64,000 nucleotides of DNA from Serratia nematodiphila DZ0503SBS1 (GTDB taxonomy: Bacteria; Pseudomonadota; Gammaproteobacteria; Enterobacterales; Enterobacteriaceae), in the NCBI RefSeq assembly GCF_000738675.1, contig NZ_JPUX01000001.1, forward strand, positions 2,976,001-3,040,000, in the 5' to 3' direction. The notes below the pieces were generated by a model. It was not told the origin of the DNA and ran no database searches. It saw nothing but the letters and a program-made list of their open reading frames with translations. Position 1 is the first letter of the stretch. Each line of letters starts with the position of its first letter. A program made the translations under genes and the position numbers. Below, one piece after another: positions 16,995-24,008 of the stretch.

Positions 16995-17034
16995 CATCAC
17001 ACCTATAGTTACTTCGCTTCAGCGCAGCGGTAGA

Positions 17035-17565
17035 TCAGTCGACCTTTTTTACGGGGCGCAGGCCATTCACGCCCGCGACGATATGCGCTTCCAGCTCATC
17101 CGGCGAGAATTGCCATACCTTGTAGAAATTGGTTTCGGTGGGTTCCGGCAGCGGCAGCGAAATGCGCCAGGCCTTGCCGTCCAGGTTTTGATACTCGGCG
17201 ATCACGCCGATGTAACGCGCGTCCAATGCGCTTTGCCCGCTGAGCGTCTTGCCGGTCTGGCCCGGCGTCAGGAAGAACTGATCGCTGTCCAGCAGGCTAT
17301 TGCCGAGCACGCTTTTGGCGTCGTTTTGCAGACTGAAGAAGTCGGCATCCATGAATTCCGCATCCGAACGCAGCAGCAGCACGCGAATTTTTATCGGCGC
17401 CGGTTGCGCGCCGGCGGCGGCGTTGACCTGGCGATCGGCATCGAACACCAGGCTGTAGCGCGACGGCACGCTTTTGGCGGAAGACATGCAACCGCCGAGC
17501 GCCAACGCGCCCAGCAGCAGAAACAGCATCCCGCACCAGCGGGAAGCGATAGGGGTCGTCATCAT
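17035..17565 (-). CDS. tssJ: TssJ, T6SS outer-membrane lipoprotein
   Basis: 176 residues with a lipoprotein signal: hydrophobic MLFLLLGALAL followed by the lipobox LGGC (Cys26). The mature beta-sandwich has the TssJ signature PIKIRVLLLRSDAEFMDADFFSLQND and GQTGKTLSGQSALDARYIGVIAEYQNLDGKAWR. TssJ sits on the inner leaflet of the outer membrane and grips the periplasmic end of TssM. It is followed by tssK and preceded by another lipoprotein gene. Confidence 0.95.
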   Translation of the reverse strand: MMTTPIASRWCGMLFLLLGALALGGCMSSAKSVPSRYSLVFDADRQVNAAAGAQPAPIKIRVLLLRSDAEFMDADFFSLQNDAKSVLGNSLLDSDQFFLTPGQTGKTLSGQSALDARYIGVIAEYQNLDGKAWRISLPLPEPTETNFYKVWQFSPDELEAHIVAGVNGLRPVKKVD

Positions 17566-17594
17566 GGGAATCTCGTCGCCCGCAGGCGTACTGA

Positions 17595-18095
17595 CTACTG
17601 GAGGATCCAGGTGGCTGAGCCGGCGTTTTTACACGCCTTGCTGTCGCCGCCGACTTTGACGCAGTCCTGTTTGGCGGCGCGCGCGCGGCGCGGCAGATCT
17701 TTGCGCAGCGTTGATTTGTAGCGCGCTTCCGGCACGCCGGCGTTGGCCTGGATATAACCCACCAGGTCGCCGCCGCGAATGGCGGAGATCGCCAGCCAGT
17801 TGTTTTCCACTTCGCCCAGCGCGTAGAACGCGGCGGCGTTGTCCAGGCTGCCGACGGCGGTGCCGGTATAATCGGGGCTGCTCATGATGCTGGCGGCGTA
17901 CAGGCTGCGGTATTCCTCACCGATCGGCTTGAACTGTTTCGGCGCGCTCACCGCGGCGCGGTGTTTTAGCGTGACGCCATTGACTTCACTGCTGACGATG
18001 GCGTCGTTATTGAGCGCCGGCGGCGGTGGCGGCGGGGTGGAGCAACCGGCAAGCGTCAGGGCGGTCAGCAGCGTCAGGGTAATCCGTGTTTTCAC
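17595..18095 (-). CDS. T6SS-cluster lipoprotein of unknown function
   Basis: 166 residues. It begins with a lipoprotein signal peptide (MKTRITLTLLTALTLAGC, Cys18) and a run of six prolines. The rest contains GEEYRSLYAASIMSSPDYTG, LGEVENNWLAISAIRGGDLVGYIQANAGVPEARY and several lysines/arginines, the latter piece resembling an SH3-like strand pattern. It has no name known to me. It stands directly before tssJ in a T6SS operon, so an accessory role at the outer membrane or cell wall, perhaps in anchoring the membrane complex, is a reasonable guess. Two cysteines near the C-terminus (QDCVK and KACKN) could form a disulfide. Confidence 0.75.
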   Translation of the reverse strand: MKTRITLTLLTALTLAGCSTPPPPPPALNNDAIVSSEVNGVTLKHRAAVSAPKQFKPIGEEYRSLYAASIMSSPDYTGTAVGSLDNAAAFYALGEVENNWLAISAIRGGDLVGYIQANAGVPEARYKSTLRKDLPRRARAAKQDCVKVGGDSKACKNAGSATWILQ

Positions 18096-18143
18096 AATGT
18101 CCTCTTTTTCTTGATTGAATGGCTGTGTAATAAGGCGCCGTCA

Positions 18144-18536
18144 TCAGGGCGCAAGCAGCAACACTTTTAATTGGCTCGGCACGATGCGCATGCCGAGCGC
18201 GTTGGTCGAATTCTGCAGGCTGAGGCTGGTCAACCGGGTGGCCGGGGTGCCTTTGAGCAGCACGGTAAAGGCGCCGGTCAGGTGGCGGGACGGCCCCATC
18301 ACCGTGCCGGAAGCGACGCCGGTGGCCACGCCGGGGTTGTCGCCGTTGGTCAGGGGCGTCACCGTCGCCATGTTGTGCGCCGGGGTGCCGACGAACAGAA
18401 TGTTGAACGCATTCGGGATGGCGGTCGGCGCCAGGGCGATATCCGGGTAAGGCACGGGCACCGGCGCCGGGCTTGGCGTCAGACAGACGTCGGGAAACGC
18501 CAGGTCCACGCCGATCATTTGGCTGTTGGCAAACAT
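18144..18536 (-). CDS. PAAR-like protein (DUF4150)
   Basis: 130 residues: MFANSQMIGVDLAFPDVCLTPSP, then PVPYPDIALAPTAIPNAFNILFVGTPAHNM, GPSRHLTGAFTVLLKGTPATRL, and NALGMRIVPSQLKVLLLAP. This is the DUF4150/PAAR-like fold that caps the tip of the VgrG spike. Such proteins lack the classical PAAR repeats but keep the G(T/S)PA motif pairs. In this cluster it is a stand-alone tip without a toxin extension, next to DUF3540 and DUF2169 genes, an arrangement often found with modular effector delivery. Confidence 0.88.
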   Translation of the reverse strand: MFANSQMIGVDLAFPDVCLTPSPAPVPVPYPDIALAPTAIPNAFNILFVGTPAHNMATVTPLTNGDNPGVATGVASGTVMGPSRHLTGAFTVLLKGTPATRLTSLSLQNSTNALGMRIVPSQLKVLLLAP

Positions 18537-18552
18537 AAAAGGCCTCCGCAGG

Positions 18553-19188
18553 TTATCCGACGTGGATTTGTTCCGAATCCAGCTTGGTGATGTCTTTCGA
18601 GGTAATCAGCGTGTTGCGGGCATGAATGCGGGCGTAATCTTCCGCCTGGTAATCCAGCTGCCCGGCGCGCACGTGCTCGGTCTGGCGCACTTTGCGAAAC
18701 AGCGAATGGCTGATCTGGCTGACCGAATGCCACAGCGACTCGCAGCGTTTGCCGACCAGGCGGCTGAGACTGACGAAGGCAGACAGCTCTTCGCCGCTGT
18801 ATTTCATCTTGTCGACGTGGCAGTCGCCGCTGTTCGCTTGCAGCGTCATGGCGTCGCCGCTCAGGTTCAGCGCCTGCGCGCCGTGCAACGACAGCGAGCC
18901 GTTCGGCGTTTCAATGTGCAGATCGCCTGCGACGCAGAGCCGCGCCGCGCTTTGCGGCTCTGCGCGTTCGAGGACGGCGATCGCCCACAGCTGGTGGCCG
19001 CAGCCGGCGACCAGCACGTTATCGCCGAGGGCCGGCGTCAGCAGGCAGCTCGCCGCCCGGCGGCAATGCCAGCCGCGGCCTTCGCACTCCACCACCAGGC
19101 TGCCGTCCGGCAACAGGTTGACGACCAGGCCGGCGGCCTGCTGGGGCGGTGCGATGTTGACGGCGCGAGTTGTGTTGGCAACGCTCAT
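18553..19188 (-). CDS. DUF3540 protein, T6SS-associated
   Basis: 211 residues. A beta-rich N-terminal half (LVVNLLPDGSLVVECEGRGWHCRRAASCLLTPALGDNVLVAG, GDLHIETPNGSLSLHGAQALNLSGDAM) is followed by a helical segment (LSRLVGKRCESLWHSVSQISHSLFRKVRQTEHV) and a short strand end. This corresponds to DUF3540, a family found together with PAAR-like DUF4150 and DUF2169 proteins in T6SS loci. Its biochemical role is unknown; a spike-complex or effector-loading function is inferred only from conserved company. It is 16 bases ahead of the DUF4150 gene. Confidence 0.82.
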   Translation of the reverse strand: MSVANTTRAVNIAPPQQAAGLVVNLLPDGSLVVECEGRGWHCRRAASCLLTPALGDNVLVAGCGHQLWAIAVLERAEPQSAARLCVAGDLHIETPNGSLSLHGAQALNLSGDAMTLQANSGDCHVDKMKYSGEELSAFVSLSRLVGKRCESLWHSVSQISHSLFRKVRQTEHVRAGQLDYQAEDYARIHARNTLITSKDITKLDSEQIHVG

Positions 19189-19218
19189 GGTGATCCCCTC
19201 GTGAAGTGGTCAATGCAT

Positions 19219-20286
19219 TCAGATTCGGCTCTGGCGCTGTGCGCTCCAGGTTTCGGCGGCGTACAGTTCTTCGTCGCGCTCGAGGATCCCGCTGCGATCG
19301 CCCCAGCGCGTTTGCTGCTGGTGGGCGCGGTGCATGCGGGTGCGCATAAAACGCGCGCGCCGGAAATCGGCGGCGCCGATGTCGGCGTAACAGAAGTCGG
19401 CGTAGGTCAGGTCGCTGTCGCTGAAATCACAGCGCGCCGCGCGGCTGCGCTGGAACACGCATTGATACAGGCGCGCCTGGCTAAAGTTGGCGGCGTCCAG
19501 CGTCGCTTCGCTGAAGATCGCCTGATCGAACTGCCCGCTGCGGCACTGCGCGTGGGTCAGATTGGCCTCCAGCCACAGTGACTGCTGCGCTTGCACGCCC
19601 GTCAGGTTGGCGCGCAGCAGCGAAGCGCCCTTGAAGTTGCTTTGACGCAACGTCGCCTGGCTGAAATCGACGTCGTCCAGTTGGTTATCGGTAAACTGGC
19701 AGGCGATGAGGCGCTGCCCGGCATAACTTTTGCCGCGGTGGTCACATTCGAAAAACGTGACGCGGTCGAAATCAACCCCTTCAAACCTTGTTTCACAGAG
19801 ATTTAATCGAAAGAACGTGACAAGTGACAGCCTCGTATGACTTAAATCTGCGCCGTCGAGCGGGCTTTCGTAAAAGGTGGTGCGATCGTGCTGAGTGGCG
19901 GAAAAATTCGCGCCGGCCAATTGGCATGACATCCAGTGGCTTTGGTTGAGCGACAGCCGGCTAAAGTCGCTCTGTTCAAGCCGGCAGCCGTTGAACATCG
20001 TCAGTTCGATATGGCTCTCGCTGAAGCGGCCGCCCGCCATGGCGCACTGATTGAAGGCCGTTTGCTTCAGGTTCGCTCGCGCAAATTGAGCGTGTTCGAG
20101 CCGGCAATCGCTGAAGACGCTGTCGCGCAGATCGCAATCGGAGAAGTTCACGCCGTTCAGGTTCAGTTCGTTGAACATGCCGCCGGCCAAATCCATACCG
20201 GCGAATGACAGGCCGTGCAAATCCTCACCGGCAATCAGCTCGCCGCGTTTCACGCGCTGGCGTATCTGCTCAGGTTTTGACGTCAT
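19219..20286 (-). CDS. Pentapeptide-repeat protein, T6SS-associated
   Basis: 355 residues from the ATG at 20286, which overlaps the stop of the upstream gene (ATGA) and has AAGGA close by. The longer open frame starting at 20430 only covers the neighbour's 3' end. From about residue 20 almost the whole protein is A(D/N)LXX-type pentapeptide repeats (LHGLSFAGMDLAGGMFNELNL, FSDCDLRDSVFSDCRL and so on), predicted to fold as a right-handed quadrilateral beta-helix. In T6SS clusters, such proteins accompany DUF2169 and PAAR-like genes; whether they are adaptors, structural spike parts or effectors is unsettled. Confidence 0.85.
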   Translation of the reverse strand: MTSKPEQIRQRVKRGELIAGEDLHGLSFAGMDLAGGMFNELNLNGVNFSDCDLRDSVFSDCRLEHAQFARANLKQTAFNQCAMAGGRFSESHIELTMFNGCRLEQSDFSRLSLNQSHWMSCQLAGANFSATQHDRTTFYESPLDGADLSHTRLSLVTFFRLNLCETRFEGVDFDRVTFFECDHRGKSYAGQRLIACQFTDNQLDDVDFSQATLRQSNFKGASLLRANLTGVQAQQSLWLEANLTHAQCRSGQFDQAIFSEATLDAANFSQARLYQCVFQRSRAARCDFSDSDLTYADFCYADIGAADFRRARFMRTRMHRAHQQQTRWGDRSGILERDEELYAAETWSAQRQSRI

Positions 20287-22835
20287 ACTTCCTTCCCGTT
20301 GTGGCGAGGCAATGTTTTCACCCTGGCGGTATAGGCACCGTCGAGCCGGGTTGCCTGATCCACTTGCGACTGCGACAAATCGGCCCGGAACAGATTGGTG
20401 CCCTGCAGATCGGCGCCTGACAGCACGCATTTTTGCAGGATCGCCGCGATGAAATTGGCGTCGCGCAGGTTAGCCTGGGACAGATCGCAGCGAATAAACA
20501 GGCTGCCGCTGCCGTTGGCCTGACGGAAATCGGCCTCGTTCAGCCGGGCTTCCGACAGGTCGCAGTTGTCGAGGCGCGCACGGCTGAAATTAGCCCGCTG
20601 CAACGGCATCTGGCGCAAATTGCACTGGTTCAGCGTCGCGTCGCCGAAATCCGCCTGCGGCAACAGCGTCTTTGCCGCGAAGGCGCAGGCGGTGAGGCGT
20701 GCGGCGCGGAAGCTGAGGCTTTGCGTCTCGGTATCAACCCAGGCGCAGCTCTCTAGCCGCGCCCGATCGAAGTTCACCGCCAGCAGCCGGCATTTGACGA
20801 AGCTGACTTTGTCGAGCCGGGCGTGGCTGAATGTCAGCTGCTCCAGTTGCAGCTCCATCAGCGTAATGTTGGCCAGCGTGGCGCGGTTGAAGTCACACTG
20901 CCCGAGCAGGGTTTCGTACCCCAGCAAGTCGCGTAACGACGCCATCGTGAAATCGCAGCGTTGAAACAACGTTTGCTGGATGTTGGTTTCGTGCAACTGC
21001 GCGCCGCCGAAATCCGTCGCTTCACATTTCGCCAGGGCCAAGGAGGCGTGGCTCAAATCGGCCTGCTGTAAGACGGCGCCGCTGAGATCGGCGCGCGCCA
21101 ACATCGCCTCGCGAAGATCGCAACCCACCAATTGGGTTTGGCGCAGATCGGCGTTTTCCAGCAAAGCGCCGCGCAAGTTAGCCTGGCAGAGATCCATGCC
21201 GGACAGATCGGCGCCGGTGAGATCCAGGCCGCTGAGATCCTTATCGCGCAGCATGGCGGCGGCGACACGTTGGCGAATGATTTGCGCCAGATCGCCACGC
21301 AGGCGCAGTGCAGGGCTTTGCGTCTGTGCCGACATTAAATACATTTGGTGCAGCGCGCGCTCGCTTTCCCCCAGCTGTTTGTCGCTAAATGCGTCGGGAT
21401 GCCTGCGCGCCTCCTGGAACAGCAGATCGCGTTGCTGCTGGTAGCTTTCCGCACCGGATGGCGGAACGTGATCCCCACCGGGGTTGAGCGGATCGATACC
21501 CTCGGCTTGCGTCAGCTTGAGCATGTCCTGATACTGCGCCTCGGCCTGGCTTTCCAGACGCTCGACGAATTCGGCGAGCTGGTCCAGCTTCGGCGGCGCC
21601 TCTTGCGACGGGCGCGGGAAAAGTTCATCAATGTCTTGCCCCTCGCGCAGCAGACGCTGGCGATGCTCTTCGCGTTGCTGGTGCTCGTAGGCGGCGATAT
21701 TTTCCGCCATCGGGCTTTGCTGCGTCGGCGTTTCCGTATCCAGCCAGGCGCCGATGCACGCCTCCGGCAGCAACTCTTGCTCACGAAAAGCGTGCAGAGC
21801 ACCCCGTTCTTTATCCAGCCGCTGGGCCAATACCTGCCGATAATGCGCGGTGGAGCGGGGCTCGCCTTCGGTTTCCAGGGCCGGCATCAGCTGCATCACG
21901 TCGGCCGCATCGTCTTCATTGATGCGCGTGCTGCCCTGATAAATCAGCAGCATCTGTTCCCGATGGGGGAAGAACCAGACGGTGGTGTGGCGCATCGCGA
22001 TCTCTTCGAAATGCGTTTCGCCGCCGCGCAGCCGGTTGATGAAGCAGCGTGCGCGCCACGGCGGCAAATGCCCTTGCTGCACCGGGTCTGAAGGGTGCAT
22101 GTTCCAAATCCGATAGGCGGCCCGGGGCGGCAAGCTGTCGCGTTGAGGAAACTGCTGATCGCTTTCCGCCATGTTGAACAGGCGCCAGTCGATATCGTTG
22201 GCGAAGCCGGGAAAGCCGTTTTTCAACCAGTCGGCGTCGTAGTTTTTGCCGATGCGGGAGAAGCGGCGCGGCCAGGTGATATCCAACGCGTCAAAGCTTG
22301 CCGGTTGCGCGCTTTGCCGAGAAGACGCAAGGCGCCCCTGTAGGGATTCAACATTGGGTAGGCGATGGATGCGGCCTTGCGGAAATGTTTCTGGGGTGGC
22401 GCCGATGCCGTGCGGATTATCGGCGAACTGTGCGCCGCCGTAAGCCCGGCGCCAGTCCAGACGCATTTCTGCAAAAGGGAGGGGAGTAGAGGGACGATCG
22501 TTGATCCAATGGCGATCGCCGAAAACCACCAGCGTTTTTTCCAGCGAATCAAGCTGGATCTTCACGGCGCAAGCGGTTTTGTCTTGTTGATGATGGGTGT
22601 AGGCATTGCCGGTGGCGAGAAACTCCGCGCAGGCTTTTGGGATAGCCAAATCGAGCACGCCGCCGCTCAACGTGAGTTCGTCGGCGGCCAACTGCCACAA
22701 CTCCGGTTCGGGACGCAGGCGCGGGGCGGCCCCCATGTCGGCCAAGGCCAAAACGGAAACGCCCAGATGGTTTTGCCCTTGCCAAGAGAAGGGACGATGA
22801 AGCGCGCTGAGGCGCAGAGGTTTTACGACTTTCAT
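20283..22835 (-). CDS. DUF2169 plus pentapeptide-repeat protein, putative T6SS effector adaptor
   Basis: 850 residues from the ATG at 22835 (start of MKVVKPLRLSALHRPFSWQG, the usual DUF2169 opening; an in-frame TTG at 22895 lacks a ribosome binding site). Residues ~1-300 are the DUF2169 domain (FGDRHWI, RLDWRRAYGGAQFADNPHG, WPRRFSRIGKNYDADWLKNGFPGFANDIDW). A helical, glutamine-rich middle section follows, then ~65 pentapeptide units from about residue 510 (LSGLDLTGADLSGMDLCQAN). DUF2169 proteins act as chaperone-like adaptors that load effectors on VgrG/PAAR spikes. The fusion to a long pentapeptide tail suggests a large elongated adaptor. Confidence 0.88.
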   Translation of the reverse strand: MKVVKPLRLSALHRPFSWQGQNHLGVSVLALADMGAAPRLRPEPELWQLAADELTLSGGVLDLAIPKACAEFLATGNAYTHHQQDKTACAVKIQLDSLEKTLVVFGDRHWINDRPSTPLPFAEMRLDWRRAYGGAQFADNPHGIGATPETFPQGRIHRLPNVESLQGRLASSRQSAQPASFDALDITWPRRFSRIGKNYDADWLKNGFPGFANDIDWRLFNMAESDQQFPQRDSLPPRAAYRIWNMHPSDPVQQGHLPPWRARCFINRLRGGETHFEEIAMRHTTVWFFPHREQMLLIYQGSTRINEDDAADVMQLMPALETEGEPRSTAHYRQVLAQRLDKERGALHAFREQELLPEACIGAWLDTETPTQQSPMAENIAAYEHQQREEHRQRLLREGQDIDELFPRPSQEAPPKLDQLAEFVERLESQAEAQYQDMLKLTQAEGIDPLNPGGDHVPPSGAESYQQQRDLLFQEARRHPDAFSDKQLGESERALHQMYLMSAQTQSPALRLRGDLAQIIRQRVAAAMLRDKDLSGLDLTGADLSGMDLCQANLRGALLENADLRQTQLVGCDLREAMLARADLSGAVLQQADLSHASLALAKCEATDFGGAQLHETNIQQTLFQRCDFTMASLRDLLGYETLLGQCDFNRATLANITLMELQLEQLTFSHARLDKVSFVKCRLLAVNFDRARLESCAWVDTETQSLSFRAARLTACAFAAKTLLPQADFGDATLNQCNLRQMPLQRANFSRARLDNCDLSEARLNEADFRQANGSGSLFIRCDLSQANLRDANFIAAILQKCVLSGADLQGTNLFRADLSQSQVDQATRLDGAYTARVKTLPRHNGKEV

Positions 22836-23006
22836 TGTGTGTGTAAAGCTTCCTGTGGATATCAGCCGGCAGCCAGGCTGCTTGCTCAAAAACAATCCGT
22901 TTTTCGGTTTAATAGATATCAGGCTATGTCACAACAGATGAAGAAAACGATGCGGCGTTCAGAGCCGATCGCCAATGCGGGGAGCGCCCCGCTTCGAAAT
23001 GGATGA

Positions 23007-23507
23007 TCAAGAGGACAGTGCGTTGTCCTTTCCGCTTATTCCACGAGCCAGCAGCACGGCGGCCACGGACAACGCCGCGGCGATCGCCTTGGCGATCAAT
23101 TGGCCGGCGCTCTCCAGGTGATAGGGCGCAAAGAAGCCGATGTCATTGGTGCCCAGGATCAGCAGCGCGGCGAGCGCCGCAAAACAGGGCAGCTCTATCG
23201 CCAGCGCCAGTCTGCCGGTGGGCGCCGCACCCAGGTAACTCATCAAAAAGCCGGGAAAAATCAGCAATCCGATCAGTTCTGCGGGGGCATTTACCGCAGA
23301 CATCACCTGCTGGTTGTATTTCAGGAGCGCCAGCATCAGCGCGACAAAGATCAGCAGCCGCACAGGCAACGTGGCCGCTCGGTTGGCCGACAAAAAGGTT
23401 TTGCCGATCGCAGCGAGCAATACGCAGCCAACCAGGATGCCAAAGAAGGTAAACAGGACTTGCCCCCAGAGGCTGTCCTGCGTCGAAAAGGCAATGAACG
23501 TGCCCAT
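23007..23507 (-). CDS. Multi-pass inner-membrane protein, unknown, T6SS-linked
   Basis: 166 residues with four or five hydrophobic segments (about residues 15-37, 47-64, 73-92, 99-120 and 132-154), short loops and few charges. AAGGA precedes the ATG by nine bases. There is no family I recognise. It sits between a DUF3592-like gene and the DUF2169 adaptor gene, where effector or immunity genes are often inserted. A membrane-protein immunity role against a pore-forming effector is conceivable, but no such effector is evident beside it. Confidence 0.7.
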   Translation of the reverse strand: MGTFIAFSTQDSLWGQVLFTFFGILVGCVLLAAIGKTFLSANRAATLPVRLLIFVALMLALLKYNQQVMSAVNAPAELIGLLIFPGFLMSYLGAAPTGRLALAIELPCFAALAALLILGTNDIGFFAPYHLESAGQLIAKAIAAALSVAAVLLARGISGKDNALSS

Positions 23508-23608
23508 CGTGACACTTCCTTATGCAAGGTGATTTCGCGAACTGATGAACGATAAGCCGTTTACGGAACGTTGAAATCGGATCGCGTGATTGAAGGGATG
23601 CTTTTCGC

Positions 23609-23998
23609 TCAAAGTCGGGAAAGCTCTTCGATCACCGCTTTTTTGGGATTCTTCGGATCGTACTTTATCGCGATGAAATGGCCCGGCTGATAACGCGGCA
23701 GATCCACGACGCTGATCGGGCCTTTCGCCACGGCCGTATGGTTTTTCCCGTCTTGGGCGATGTACTTGACTTCGACTTCGCAGACCGGCCGATTCCCGTC
23801 CCACAGGTTGGTCTGGCGAATGCTGACGATTTGCCCTGAGGCGGAAATACCGTTCTCCATCACGCTGAGGGAAGAACCGATATGTTTGAAATAACCCCAG
23901 ATATCGACCGTGATGAATTTGAAAAAGCCCACCAGGCTGAGAATGGGAGCCAATAAAATCAAACCGATAACGGTGAAAACATTTTTGGCCTTCGACAT
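23609..23998 (-). CDS. DUF3592-like single-pass membrane protein
   Basis: 129 residues: a long N-terminal hydrophobic stretch (about residues 8-30), then a soluble beta domain with ENGISASGQIVSIRQTNLWDGNRPVCEVEVKYIAQDG and RYQPGHFIAIKYDPKNPKKAVIEEL. The pattern of a variable strand, a G-x-V-x-Y core and a final VKYDPxNP motif resembles DUF3592 proteins, several of which lie next to T6SS spike genes. Only ten bases after vgrG, so co-transcribed with it. Function unknown; a role as immunity or envelope-associated accessory protein is speculative. Confidence 0.72.
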   Translation of the reverse strand: MSKAKNVFTVIGLILLAPILSLVGFFKFITVDIWGYFKHIGSSLSVMENGISASGQIVSIRQTNLWDGNRPVCEVEVKYIAQDGKNHTAVAKGPISVVDLPRYQPGHFIAIKYDPKNPKKAVIEELSRL

Positions 23999-24008
23999 GG
24001 GAGTCCCT

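Noticed and set aside
20287..20430. N-terminal extension of the pentapeptide gene at 19219
   Set aside because: It runs over the 3' end of the neighbour in another frame; the ATG at 20286 has a ribosome site and ATGA coupling.
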